A stretch of DNA of 64,000 bases from Streptomyces sp. V3I7 (GCF_030817495.1 NZ_JAUSZK010000001.1:3017001-3081000), one strand, 5' to 3'; positions 25,985 to 34,099 are shown, counted from the first letter of the stretch. Program-made: numbers and translations. The notes: generated by a model from the letters alone, not told the origin.

Positions 25985-26055
25985 CACGGCAGGGCGGGCA
26001 CGACGAGGTGGGCACGAGGCGGGCACGAGGCAGGTACGACGAGGCGGGCACGACG
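25985..26055. repeat. Short imperfect tandem repeats (GGCACGA-type)
   Basis: Five or so degenerate copies of GGGCACGACGAGG / GGGCACGAGGC follow one another between the CIRCE region and the cold-shock terminator. No gene is seen here. Confidence 0.7.
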
Positions 26056-26089
26056 AAGGGCCCGCACCCACCCGGGTGCGGGCCCTTCG
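26054..26089 (-). terminator. Terminator of the cold-shock gene
   Basis: CGAAGGGCCCGCACCC and GGGTGCGGGCCCTTCG form a perfect 16-bp stem with a 4-base loop, 13 bp after the stop. Confidence 0.85.
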
Positions 26090-26101
26090 CGACAAGAATG
26101 T

Positions 26102-26305
26102 TCAGGCGGTGACGCGAACCATGTCGGCCTGCGGACCCTTCTGGCCCTGCGAGATCTCGAACTCGACCCGCTGGCCCTCTTCCAGGGTGCGGTAACCGTC
26201 CATCTGAATGGCGCTGTAATGGACGAAGACGTCCGCACCACCGTCGACCGCGATGAAGCCGTAGCCCTTCTCCGCGTTGAACCACTTGACGGTGCCCTGA
26301 GCCAT
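26102..26305 (-). CDS. Cold-shock protein, CspA family
   Basis: 67 residues from ATG 26305, RBS GGGGAG. Canonical single cold-shock domain: [18 protein letters not shown] (RNP1) and DVFVHYSAI (RNP2). It is an RNA chaperone of the SC7.0/ScoF kind, normally abundant in streptomycetes. It has its own terminator. About 415 bp of non-coding DNA lies upstream, so a long regulated leader is possible. Confidence 0.95.
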   Translation of the reverse strand: MAQGTVKWFNAEKGYGFIAVDGGADVFVHYSAIQMDGYRTLEEGQRVEFEISQGQKGPQADMVRVTA

Positions 26306-26660
26306 GCCTAACTCCCCTATTACTGGCCCTTGCACAGATCCACCCTTCGCGGACCCGGGTCAGACCTCGCCCCCCAATCGGTCGGGGGCGTGCGCCGGAA
26401 CGCGTCGACCGCGGCTGAATGTATCTGCCCAACTGCCGTCTGCAACAGGTCAATCGGACGAGAATTCTGGACGGACTCGATCCGGAATATGGCGAGAATT
26501 CCCTGGAATTCAGGGCAAGTCGGACCCCGCGAAAGTCACAAATGCCGCGAAGAGTAAGTGCAGTTTGGCTGCTTCTTGTCGGGTGTGCGGCAAGAATCCG
26601 GGGCTTCTGCCCCGGGCGGGCGGGAGTGCGTTCCCCAACTGTACCGCGCTCAATCACGCG
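26306..26660. other. Non-coding region upstream of the cold-shock gene
   Basis: No convincing gene. It is locally AT-richer than its surroundings. A palindrome GAATTCC-CT-GGAATTC lies at 26496-26511, and a small hairpin CCGGGGC-TTCT-GCCCCGG at 26598-26615. It probably holds the promoter and 5' leader of the cold-shock gene. Confidence 0.6.
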
Positions 26661-26699
26661 GAATTGCCCCCTCCGTTTCTCTCACGGAGGGGGCAATTC
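26661..26699 (-). terminator. Terminator of the thrC-moaD operon
   Basis: GAATTGCCCCCTCCGT and ACGGAGGGGGCAATTC are perfect 16-bp arms with a 7-base loop, 22 bp beyond the moaD-type stop. Confidence 0.85.
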
Positions 26700-26720
26700 G
26701 CCGCACGGCCGGTAACCGGA

Positions 26721-26996
26721 TCAGCCTCCGGCGACGGCGGGAATGATGGACACTCCCGCACCCTCCGGGGTCACCGTCTGAAGGCCCTGCTCGAAGCGCA
26801 CGTCGTCGTCGTTGACGTACACGTTGACGAAACGGCGCAGCTTGCCCTGGTCGTCCAGGACGCGGGCGGCGATGCCGGTGTGGTTCTTCTCCAGGTCGGC
26901 GATGACGTCGCCGAGGGTGGCGCCCTCGGCGGCGACCTCGGCCGCGCCACCCGTGTAGGTGCGCAGGATGGTGGGGATGCGAACGGTCACGCTCAT
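26721..26996 (-). CDS. MoaD/ThiS-family sulfur-carrier protein
   Basis: 91 residues from ATG 26996, overlapping the thrC stop by four bases (ATGA). Ubiquitin-like fold with VTVRIPTILRTYTGG, VNVYVNDDDVRF and the diagnostic C-terminal Gly-Gly (AVAGG) that is adenylated and thiocarboxylated. Related proteins are CysO of mycobacteria, and carriers shared by actinomycete sulfur-inserting pathways that use MoeZ. Coupling to a threonine-synthase-like gene is conserved in actinobacteria, so the carrier probably serves amino-acid sulfur metabolism. No Mec protease gene is adjacent. Confidence 0.88.
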   Translation of the reverse strand: MSVTVRIPTILRTYTGGAAEVAAEGATLGDVIADLEKNHTGIAARVLDDQGKLRRFVNVYVNDDDVRFEQGLQTVTPEGAGVSIIPAVAGG

Positions 26997-28273
26997 ACGA
27001 GGCCAGCCTCTCGGAAGGAGTCCAGGTCAGGACGGATCGTCGCGGTGAGCCCCGTGCCGGCCACCGCGTCCAGGGTCTTCAGTCCGTCGCCCGTGTTGAG
27101 CACGACGGTGGTCTTCGCCGGGTCCAGCAGGCCGGCCTCGATCAGCTTGCGGGTCACGCCGACCGTGACGCCGCCCGCCGTCTCGGCGAAGATGCCCTCG
27201 GTCCGGGCGAGCAGCCGGATCGCGTCGACGACCTGCTCGTCCGTCACGTCCTCCACGCCGCCGCCGGTGCGCCGCACGATGTCGAGGACGTAGGGGCCGT
27301 CGGCCGGGTTGCCGATGGCGAGGGACTTGGCGATGGTGTCCGGCTTCTGCGGCCGGACCACGTCGTGGCCCGCCTTGTAGGCGGTGGACACCGGTGAGCA
27401 GCCCTCGGCCTGCGCCCCGAAGATCTTGTACGGCCGGTCCTCGACCAGCCCGAGCGCGATCAGCTCCTTCAGCCCCTTGTCGATCTTCGTGAGCTGGGAG
27501 CCGGAGGCCACGGGGACGACGATCTGGTCGGGCAGCCGCCAGCCGAGCTGCTCGCAGATCTCGTACGCCAACGTCTTGGAGCCCTCGGCGTAGTACGGCC
27601 GCAGGTTGACGTTGACGAAGCCCCAGCCCTCGCCGGCCGGGTCGCCGATCAGTTCCGAGCAGAAGCGGTTGACGTCGTCGTAGTTGCCCTCGATGCCGAC
27701 GAGGTCGCCGCCGTAGACCGCGGCCATGACGATCTTGCCCTGCTCCAGGTCGTGCGGGATGAACACGCAGGAGCGCAGGCCCGCGCGGGCGGCGGCGGCG
27801 CCGACGGCACCGGCGAGGTTGCCCGTGGAGGAGCAGGACAGGGTGGTGAAGCCGAAGGCGCGGGCGGCCTCCAGGGCCTGGGCGACGACGCGGTCCTTGA
27901 AGGAGTGCGTCGGGTTGCCGGAGTCGTCCTTGACGTACAGCCCGCCGGTCACGCCGAGTTCGCGCGCCAGGTTGTCGGCGCGGACGAGCTTGGTCCAGCC
28001 GGGGTTGATGTTGGGCTTGCCGGCCACGTCGGCGGGGACGGGCAGCAGGGGGGCGTAGCGCCAGATGTCGGCGGGGCCGGACTCGATACGGGCGCGGAGT
28101 TCCTCGGTGTCGTACGCCGAGAAGTCGTAGGCGATCTCCAGCGGGCCGAAACACTCCTCGCAGGCGAATACCGATCCGAGCGGTACCCGGTGGCCGCATT
28201 CGCGGCAGCTCAGCGCTTCGGCGGGACCGAGGTCGACGGACGATGTGGTGGTCGCGACGGTCTGCACAGCCAT
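26993..28273 (-). CDS. thrC: Threonine synthase (PLP-dependent)
   Basis: 426 residues from ATG 28273. Upstream in-frame GTG 28306 and ATG 28297 lie inside the riboswitch, so I reject them. An N-terminal zinc-ribbon-like CRECG...CEECFG covers residues 20-45. The PLP lysine is in NPTHSFKDRV, and the phosphate-binding loop is SSTGNLAGA. It converts O-phosphohomoserine to threonine. Operon with the MoaD-type carrier downstream. The leader is an S-box, so expression should fall when S-adenosylmethionine is high, diverting phosphohomoserine between threonine and methionine. Confidence 0.93.
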   Translation of the reverse strand: MAVQTVATTTSSVDLGPAEALSCRECGHRVPLGSVFACEECFGPLEIAYDFSAYDTEELRARIESGPADIWRYAPLLPVPADVAGKPNINPGWTKLVRADNLARELGVTGGLYVKDDSGNPTHSFKDRVVAQALEAARAFGFTTLSCSSTGNLAGAVGAAAARAGLRSCVFIPHDLEQGKIVMAAVYGGDLVGIEGNYDDVNRFCSELIGDPAGEGWGFVNVNLRPYYAEGSKTLAYEICEQLGWRLPDQIVVPVASGSQLTKIDKGLKELIALGLVEDRPYKIFGAQAEGCSPVSTAYKAGHDVVRPQKPDTIAKSLAIGNPADGPYVLDIVRRTGGGVEDVTDEQVVDAIRLLARTEGIFAETAGGVTVGVTRKLIEAGLLDPAKTTVVLNTGDGLKTLDAVAGTGLTATIRPDLDSFREAGLV

Positions 28274-28291
28274 AAAGGCGAGGCCCTTTCT

Positions 28292-28432
28292 CCTCATCTT
28301 CCTCACGACGCATCTCGCCGTGAGACGGATTTGGCACCTTCCCTAGCCGGGAGCCTCGCCGCATGAGACGAGTACCGACTGGAGGGTTGCCGGGGCTTCA
28401 TCGGGCCGTGTCCCTCTGCCCCTCTGGATGAG
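28292..28432 (-). ncRNA. SAM-I (S-box) riboswitch
   Basis: Read on the minus strand, CTCATC (P1, 28427-28432) is followed by AGAGGGGCAGAGGGAC, then GGCCCGATGAAGCCCCGGCA (kink-turn and core), then after a variable stem AAGGTGCCAAATCC (28327-28340). A CTCAC/GTGAG P4 follows and GATGAG (28293-28298) closes P1. The conserved boxes and their order match the SAM-I aptamer. The closing strand is about 20 nt before ATG 28273 and overlaps GAGGAG, so control is probably at translation initiation. An AAAGG/CCTTT mini-hairpin sits between. Confidence 0.85.
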
Positions 28433-28604
28433 CTGTATGCGGTTGTGAACGGCGGAGACCCCCGACATGCGATGGTCATCCGCGTTGTTCAAGACTGTAA
28501 CCGAAGGCCAGGACAGTTGAGATAGTCGTCCGAACCGCGAGATGGATCGCTATGGATCAATGAGATCACCAGGGGGTGATCACGAAAGTGAGGAGGCGCG
28601 CACC

Positions 28605-29549
28605 GTGCTGGAAGAAGTCGAGCGCTGGCTGAGCACCCGCTCCTGGGCCGCGAGCGACCGCCCGCTCCGCCACCTCCTGGCGGCGAAGCAGCGCACGGGC
28701 CAGACGGTGTCCGTCGTGCTGCCCGCGCTCAACGAGGAGGAGACGGTCGGCGACATCGTCGCCGTGATCCGGCACGACCTCATGGAACAGGTCCCGCTCG
28801 TCGACGAGATCGTCGTCGTGGACTCGGGGTCGACCGACCGCACCTCGGAGGTGGCGGCCGAGGCCGGGGCCCGGGTCGTGCACCGCGACGAGATCCTGCC
28901 GCGCATACCCGCCGTCCCGGGCAAGGGCGAGGTGCTGTGGCGCTCCCTGCTGGTCACCGGCGGGGACATCGTCTGCTTCATCGACGCCGACCTGAAGGAG
29001 TTCTCCTCCGAGTTCGTCTCGGGGATCGTGGGCCCGCTGCTGACCGAGCCGGACGTGGGCCTGGTCAAGGCGATGTACGACCGTCCGCTCGGCTCGGCTG
29101 CCGGGCAGGGCGGCCGGGTCACCGAGCTGATGGCCCGTCCGCTGCTGAACCTGCACTGGCCGCAGCTGGCCGGTTTCGTGCAGCCGCTCGGCGGCGAGTA
29201 CGCGGCGCGCCGCTCGCTGCTCGAACAGCTGCCGTTCCCCGTGGGGTACGGGGTGGAGCTGGGCATGCTGGTCGACGCCCTGCACCTGGCCGGCCTCGAC
29301 GCGCTGGCCCAGGTGGACGTCGGGGTGCGCAAGCACCGGCACCAGGACGGGCAGGCGCTGGGCCGGATGGCCGCCGCGATCTACCGGACCGCGCAGCTGC
29401 GGCTGGCCCGCGGGCATCTCGTCCGTCCCGCGCTCACCCAGTTCGAGCGGGGCGAGGAGGGCTTCGAGCCGCGCACCTACTCGGTGGACACCGAGGAGCG
29501 GCCGCCGATGGTGGAGATCGCGGAGTACGCCTCGCGCCAGGTGGCCTGA
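28605..29549 (+). CDS. gpgS: Glucosyl-3-phosphoglycerate synthase
   Basis: 314 residues. GTG 28605 was chosen for the GAGGAGG nine bases upstream and because homologues begin at MLEEVERWL. GT-A glycosyltransferase of family GT81: VSVVLPALNEEETVG, EIVVVDSGSTDRT and the metal-binding DAD in CFIDADLKEF. LGGEYAARRSLLEQLPF and KHRHQDGQALGRMAA follow. GpgS makes glucosyl-3-phosphoglycerate from an NDP-glucose and 3-phosphoglycerate, the precursor of glucosylglycerate. It lies 60 bp upstream of otsA, linking two compatible-solute pathways. Confidence 0.93.
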   Translation: MLEEVERWLSTRSWAASDRPLRHLLAAKQRTGQTVSVVLPALNEEETVGDIVAVIRHDLMEQVPLVDEIVVVDSGSTDRTSEVAAEAGARVVHRDEILPRIPAVPGKGEVLWRSLLVTGGDIVCFIDADLKEFSSEFVSGIVGPLLTEPDVGLVKAMYDRPLGSAAGQGGRVTELMARPLLNLHWPQLAGFVQPLGGEYAARRSLLEQLPFPVGYGVELGMLVDALHLAGLDALAQVDVGVRKHRHQDGQALGRMAAAIYRTAQLRLARGHLVRPALTQFERGEEGFEPRTYSVDTEERPPMVEIAEYASRQVA

Positions 29550-29609
29550 TCGCCGACGAGCGGCCGTATACGAGTTTGAGGGTTTACGGGCCGGGCTAGG
29601 TTGACGCGT

Positions 29610-31019
29610 ATGGCTTCAACGCACGGTGCCGAGGTGCTGGTCGCGTCCAACCGCGGCCCGGTTTCGTACACGCTCGAGGAGGACGGCTCGCTGCGGGCCA
29701 GGCGGGGCGGGGGCGGACTGGTCTCCGGCCTCTCCACGATCGGGCCGGACGCGGACGCGCTGTGGGTGTGCGCCGCGCTGAGCGAGGGCGACCGCGAGGC
29801 GGTGCGGCGCGGGGTGTCCGAACCCGGCGTACGGATGCTGGACATCGACGCGGCGGTGTACGACGACGCGTACAACGGCATCGCCAACTCGGTGCTGTGG
29901 TTCGTGCACCACATGCTCTACCAGACCCCGCTGGAGCCCGTCTTCGACGCGGAGTTCCGGCGGCAGTGGGCGTCGTACGAGGCCTACAACCGGGCGTTCG
30001 CCGAGGCGCTGGCCGAGGAGGCGGCCGAGGGGGCGGCGGTCCTCGTGCAGGACTACCACCTGGCGCTGGTCCCCCGGATGCTGCGGCGGCTGCGTCCCGA
30101 TCTGCGCATCGGCCACTTCTCGCACACCCCGTGGGCGCCGCCGGACTACTTCCGGATGCTGCCCGACGACATCGCGGCCGAGCTGCTCGGCGGGATCCTC
30201 GGCGCGGACCGGGCCGCCTTCCTCACGCACCGCTGGGCGGACGCGTTCACCGACTGCTGCCACGCCGTCCTCGGCCCCGGCATCCCCTCGGGCACCCGGA
30301 TCGGAGTGCATGGGCTGGGCGCGGACGCGGAGTTCCTGCGCGAGCGGGCGCACCGGCCGGACGTGATCGAGCGGATGGCGGCGCTGCGGGCGGAGATCGG
30401 CGAGGGGCGGAAGGCGATCGTCCGGGTGGACCGGACCGAGCTGTCGAAGAACATCGTGCGCGGGCTGCTGGCGTACCGGCGGCTGCTGGAGGACCACCCC
30501 GAGTGGCGCGGGCGGGTGGTGCACGTCGCCTTCGCCTACCCCTCGCGGCAGGACCTGGCGGTGTACCGCAGGTACACGGACGAGGTGCAGCGGGTCGCGG
30601 ACGAGATCAACGCCGAGTACGGGACGCCGGGTTGGACCCCGGTCGTGCTGCACGTCAAGGACGACTTCGCGCGCTCGCTGGCCGCGTACCGGATGGCGGA
30701 CGTGGCGCTGGTGAACCCGATCCGGGACGGCATGAACCTGGTCGCCAAGGAGGTGCCGGTCGTCTCCGACGAGGGGTGCGTGCTGGTGCTGTCGCGGGAG
30801 GCCGGGGCGCACGAGGAACTGGGCGAGGACGCGATCACCGTCAACCCGTACGACGTCCAGGGCACGGCGGACGCGCTGCACCGGGCGCTCGGCATGCCGG
30901 CCGGCGAGCGGGCGGAGCGGACCAAGCGGCTGGCCGCCGCGGCGACCGCACTGCCGCCGGCCCAGTGGTTCCTGGACCAGCTGCAGGCGCTGCAGGACGA
31001 CGGCAGTCAGCCCAGCTGA
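29610..31019 (+). CDS. otsA: Trehalose-6-phosphate synthase
   Basis: 469 residues from ATG 29610. TAGGTT at 29597-29602 lies seven bases upstream, suggesting a leaderless transcript. GT20 fold: VASNRGPVSY, GGLVSGL, VQDYHLALVPRMLR, HFSHTPWAPPDYFRMLP, the donor-site VDRTELSKNIVRGL and DGMNLVAKE. It joins UDP- or GDP-glucose to glucose-6-phosphate. The matching phosphatase otsB is convergent on the other strand, 242 bp away. Confidence 0.95.
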   Translation: MASTHGAEVLVASNRGPVSYTLEEDGSLRARRGGGGLVSGLSTIGPDADALWVCAALSEGDREAVRRGVSEPGVRMLDIDAAVYDDAYNGIANSVLWFVHHMLYQTPLEPVFDAEFRRQWASYEAYNRAFAEALAEEAAEGAAVLVQDYHLALVPRMLRRLRPDLRIGHFSHTPWAPPDYFRMLPDDIAAELLGGILGADRAAFLTHRWADAFTDCCHAVLGPGIPSGTRIGVHGLGADAEFLRERAHRPDVIERMAALRAEIGEGRKAIVRVDRTELSKNIVRGLLAYRRLLEDHPEWRGRVVHVAFAYPSRQDLAVYRRYTDEVQRVADEINAEYGTPGWTPVVLHVKDDFARSLAAYRMADVALVNPIRDGMNLVAKEVPVVSDEGCVLVLSREAGAHEELGEDAITVNPYDVQGTADALHRALGMPAGERAERTKRLAAAATALPPAQWFLDQLQALQDDGSQPS

Positions 31020-31031
31020 CCGGCGAGCGGC

Positions 31032-31108
31032 TGCGGCTTGCGGATTGCGGATTGCGGATTGCGGATTGCGGCTTGCGGCTTGCGGCTTGCGGCTTGCGGC
31101 TTGCGGCT
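31032..31108. repeat. Heptanucleotide repeat TGCGG(A/C)T, 11 copies
   Basis: One TGCGGCT, four TGCGGAT and six TGCGGCT run without interruption between the convergent otsA and otsB genes. The unit keeps all frames open, so long overlapping frames here are an artefact. Confidence 0.95.
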
Positions 31109-31147
31109 TGCGCAGGCGTACGCCACGCATGCCCTCGACGCCGGGCC

Positions 31148-31190
31148 GGTCAGCCCAGCTCATCCACCAGCGCCTTGAGCAGGCGTACGT
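31148..31190 (-). pseudogene. Duplicated 3' end of an otsB-like gene
   Basis: On the minus strand this reads VRLLKALVDELG followed by a stop (TGA at 31150-31152). The true otsB ends VRLLAALADQLS and stop, 112 bp away. The DNA of the two tails is closely similar over about 42 bp. No further upstream coding similarity is evident, so it is a fragment left by duplication or recombination. Confidence 0.6.
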
Positions 31191-31261
31191 CCCTTTCCGG
31201 CCAGAGCCCCCACGGGTCGACGGCCGGCGGCCACCCCACCTGCCGCATGCCTCGCCGCCGG

Positions 31262-32128
31262 TCAGCTCAACTGATCCGCCAGCGCCGCGAGCAGGCGTAC
31301 GACTCCTGCCGGGCCGTCCACCACCAGGTCGGCGCGTTCGGCGAGTTCGGCCACCTCGGAGCTGCCGCTGCACACGAGCAGTCCGGGGACGCCGTCGGAG
31401 CGGAGCTTGTCGACGGCGGCGTAGGCGGGGAGGTCGCCGAGGTCGTCGCCGGCGTACAGGACGCACTCGGCGCCGATCTCGCGGGCGTACTCCAGCAGGG
31501 CGACGCCCTTGTCCATGCCGGGCGGGCGCAGTTCGAGGACCATACGGCCCGGCTCGACGATCAGGCCGTGCCGGGCGGCGAGGTCGGCGAGCGGTCCGCG
31601 CAGCGCCTCGAAGGCTGCCTGCGGGTCCTCGGCGCGGCGGGTGTGGACGGCGACGGCGCGCCCCTTCTCCTCGATCCAGGTGCCGTGCCAGGCGCCGATG
31701 CGGTCGAGGAAGCCGGGCAGTTCGGCGCGCACGGAGGCGACGCCGGGGTGCGGGGCGGGGGCGCTGACGGTGCTGGTGACGGCGTCCCAGCGCTCGGCGC
31801 CGTAGTGGCCGAGGACGACGAGGTGCTCCAGGCCCGGCACGCCCGCGAAGCCGCCGTTGCGCACGGCGACCCCGGCCGGGCGGCCGGTGACCACGGCGAC
31901 GGAGGCCACCTTCGGGGCGAGCGCGGCGAGTGCTGGTACGGCGTCGGGGTGGGCGCGGGCCTGGTCGGGGTCGGCCACGATCGGCGCCAGCGTCCCGTCG
32001 AAGTCGAGCCCGATCACCGCGCGCCGCGGCCTGGCGAGCAGGGCCGCGAGGCCCTCCCGCCCTGCCTGGGTCACCGGTGTGGGCAACGGGTCCTTGCGGC
32101 CGGTCGAGTCCGTCGTATGGCTACCCAT
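31262..32128 (-). CDS. otsB: Trehalose-6-phosphate phosphatase
   Basis: 288 residues from ATG 32128. HAD fold: motif I GLDFDGTLAPIV (nucleophile Asp), VAVVTGRP, IEEKGRAVAVHTRR (cap), GMDKGVALLEY and the final acids in YAGDDLGDLPAY. It releases trehalose from trehalose-6-phosphate made by OtsA. Convergent to otsA, so the two are separately transcribed. Confidence 0.93.
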   Translation of the reverse strand: MGSHTTDSTGRKDPLPTPVTQAGREGLAALLARPRRAVIGLDFDGTLAPIVADPDQARAHPDAVPALAALAPKVASVAVVTGRPAGVAVRNGGFAGVPGLEHLVVLGHYGAERWDAVTSTVSAPAPHPGVASVRAELPGFLDRIGAWHGTWIEEKGRAVAVHTRRAEDPQAAFEALRGPLADLAARHGLIVEPGRMVLELRPPGMDKGVALLEYAREIGAECVLYAGDDLGDLPAYAAVDKLRSDGVPGLLVCSGSSEVAELAERADLVVDGPAGVVRLLAALADQLS

Positions 32129-32398
32129 ACGCCGACCCTATCCACCCCGAGCCCCACACACGCATGCCACGACGGGACTGGCCCGTGCCGGGCCGAGTGA
32201 CGCCTGCCCGGCTGCGGCACCTCTGCCGGGAGGCGGCTTCCGCGCTGCGCGATCCGCACCGGCGGTCTGCCCTCGGCGTCCGGGCCGGGCGGGAGACTTC
32301 CGGACGCGAGGACCCGGGATCGCGGCGCGCGTCGGCGCTCGGGGCGGTGGGGCGGGCCGAGTGACGCGGACCCGGCTCCGCGCTGCACGCGTCCCGCG

Positions 32399-32650
32399 TC
32401 AGCGTTCCTCGCGGCGCTTGTGGCGGATGCGGCGTAGGCGGTTGATCGTGACCGGGTCGTGGGCGAGGGCGCGTTCGTCGTCCAGGAGGGCGTTGAGGAG
32501 TTGGTAGTAGCGGACCGGGGCCAGGCCCAGTTCCTCGCGTATCGCCCGCTCCTTGGCGCCGGGGCCCGCGAAGCCCCGGCGTTCCAGGGCGAGGATGTCC
32601 CGTTCGCGCCGGGGGAGGTCCCGCGGCCGGTGCCCTTCGTCCCGTTCCAT
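32399..32650 (-). CDS. DUF3263 family protein
   Basis: 83 residues from ATG 32650. The helical DUF3263 pattern is clear (RERDILALERRGF, GAKERAIREELGLAPVRYYQLLNALLDDERAL), a small HTH-like protein common in actinobacteria and of unknown target. It starts 35 bp after the stop of the lipoprotein gene on the same strand. The 270 bp between it and otsB hold no gene; CGGGCCGAGTGACGC occurs there twice (32189 and 32353). Confidence 0.88.
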   Translation of the reverse strand: MERDEGHRPRDLPRRERDILALERRGFAGPGAKERAIREELGLAPVRYYQLLNALLDDERALAHDPVTINRLRRIRHKRREER

Positions 32651-32685
32651 GTCCTGAACGGTAACGCCGGGCACCGACAGCCGGC

Positions 32686-33981
32686 TCAGGACGCCGGGGC
32701 CGAGGCGCCGCGCGAGCGGCTGTCCGCGGCGGACGCGTCCGCCTGGAGGTCGCTGAGGACGGCGGCCGGGCCGGCCTTCGGGCCGACCGCGCGGCCGATG
32801 TTCTTCTTGATCTCGGCGCTGGTGTCCGCCCAGCTGGTCTTGCCCGCCGGGTAGAACGCGGCGATGGAGAGCTGGTCGAGGAAGGGGCGCAGGGCCTTGT
32901 CCTGAGGGGCGACGGACATGGCGTCGGAGCCCGCGATGGTGACCGGCAGCAGGCCGGAGCGGCGGGAGAAGTCCAGGACGTTCTTCTCGCTGTAGACGAA
33001 GTCCAGGAAGTCGCCGACCTGCGCGGTGTGGTCGTCCTCCTGCTTGAAGGCCATCATCCAGTCGCAGACGCCCAGCGTCGCCGCGGCCTTCCCGGTGCGC
33101 CCCGGCATGGGCACGGTGCCGAACTTCACGCCGTGCGCGGCGGCCTGCCGCATCAGCCCGGGGTGTCCGTCGATCATGCCGACCTGGCCCTTGGCGAAGG
33201 CGGCGAAGGCGTCGGCGCGGTTGAGCTCGCCCGGCGCGACGGGACCGGTCAGCCCCTTGCCGACCAGGTTGTCCTTGAGCCAGGTGAGGGTCCGGACGTT
33301 CTGCGGGGCGTCGATCGCGTAGGTGCCGATGTCGTTGGTGTAGCCCGGGCTGCCGCCGCCGAGCAGCCACTGGAGGGTCTCGGCCTGGGCCTCCTCGGGG
33401 CCGAGCGGCAGCGCGTACGGGTAGGGCACACCCTGGCCCTTGAGCGCCTCGGCGTCGGCGGCCAGGTCGTTCCAGTCGGTGGGCGGGGTGATGCCGGCCT
33501 TGCTGAAGAGGGACTTGTTGTAGAAGAGCACGCGGGTGGAGGCGGCGAACGGGAGGCCGTACTGCGCGTGGTCCACCTCACCCGCCGCGGCGAGCTGGGG
33601 CAGGAAGTCGGCCTGCACGGGGATGGACAGCAGGTCGGAGACGGGGTACAGCTTGCCCGTGGCCGCGTAGTCCGCGTACGAGCCGATCTGTGCGAGGTCG
33701 GGGGCCTCGCCGGCGTCGACCATCTCCCGGACCTTGCGGTCGACCTCGTTCCAGGAGTAGACGCTCACATCGACCGTGACGCCGGGGTGCTTGGCCTGGT
33801 ACTCACGGGCCAGGTGGTCCCAGTACTTCCTGGTGCTGTTGGCGGGCGAGTCGCCATAGTCGGCGGCGACCAGTCTGAGGGTCACATCGGACGACGCGTC
33901 CGCGCTGCCGCAGCCCGTGAGGCCCACCGTCATGCCGAGCGCGGACACCGCCGCGATCATTCCTGCCCTGCGTCGAGCCAC
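32686..33981 (-). CDS. Extracellular sugar-binding lipoprotein of an ABC importer
   Basis: 431 residues from GTG 33981. Basic N-terminus RRRAG, hydrophobic stretch, and lipobox LTGC (Cys near residue 24). Family 1 solute-binding fold: VTLRLVAADYGDSPANS, YQAKHPGVTVDVSVYSWNEV, APDLAQIGSY, VLFYNKSLFSKAG, GQVGMIDGHPGLMRQA. No permease genes are next to it, so it either works with a distant permease or is an orphan. MsiK at 61.3 kb is a likely shared ATPase. It is divergent from nagK with dre-like sites between, so DasR may control it. Confidence 0.9.
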   Translation of the reverse strand: MARRRAGMIAAVSALGMTVGLTGCGSADASSDVTLRLVAADYGDSPANSTRKYWDHLAREYQAKHPGVTVDVSVYSWNEVDRKVREMVDAGEAPDLAQIGSYADYAATGKLYPVSDLLSIPVQADFLPQLAAAGEVDHAQYGLPFAASTRVLFYNKSLFSKAGITPPTDWNDLAADAEALKGQGVPYPYALPLGPEEAQAETLQWLLGGGSPGYTNDIGTYAIDAPQNVRTLTWLKDNLVGKGLTGPVAPGELNRADAFAAFAKGQVGMIDGHPGLMRQAAAHGVKFGTVPMPGRTGKAAATLGVCDWMMAFKQEDDHTAQVGDFLDFVYSEKNVLDFSRRSGLLPVTIAGSDAMSVAPQDKALRPFLDQLSIAAFYPAGKTSWADTSAEIKKNIGRAVGPKAGPAAVLSDLQADASAADSRSRGASAPAS

Positions 33982-34030
33982 CGTTGCCGCCCCACCCTGC
34001 TTTTCTTTACGACTAAACCAAAGGCACTCT

Positions 34031-34046
34031 AAAGGTCTGCACCAAG
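34031..34046. promoter_or_regulatory. Weak dre-like (DasR) site
   Basis: AAAGGTCTGCACCAAG keeps the GGTCT...ACC core of the DasR consensus but matches only about 10 of 16 bases. Confidence 0.3.
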
Positions 34047-34057
34047 AACGCCAAGAA

Positions 34058-34073
34058 AGTGGACTAGACCTCT
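34058..34073. promoter_or_regulatory. dre site (DasR operator)
   Basis: AGTGGACTAGACCTCT matches 14 of 16 positions of the dre consensus AGTGGTCTAGACCACT. It lies 27 bp before nagK and 77 bp before the divergent lipoprotein gene, fitting GlcN-6-P-responsive control. Confidence 0.75.
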
Positions 34074-34099
34074 TCGGGTCGGCGGTCCACACTGTCCCC

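Noticed and set aside
28292..28306. Earlier thrC starts at 28306 (GTG) and 28297 (ATG)
   Set aside because: They fall inside the closing helix of the SAM-I riboswitch.
31032..31767. Open frames through the heptamer repeat (for example MRIADCGLRL... repeats)
   Set aside because: They are produced by the repeat itself and run antisense to otsB.
32129..32398. A gene in the 270-bp gap between otsB and the DUF3263 gene
   Set aside because: No frame has a start, RBS and protein-like composition; only a 15-bp direct repeat (CGGGCCGAGTGACGC) is notable.
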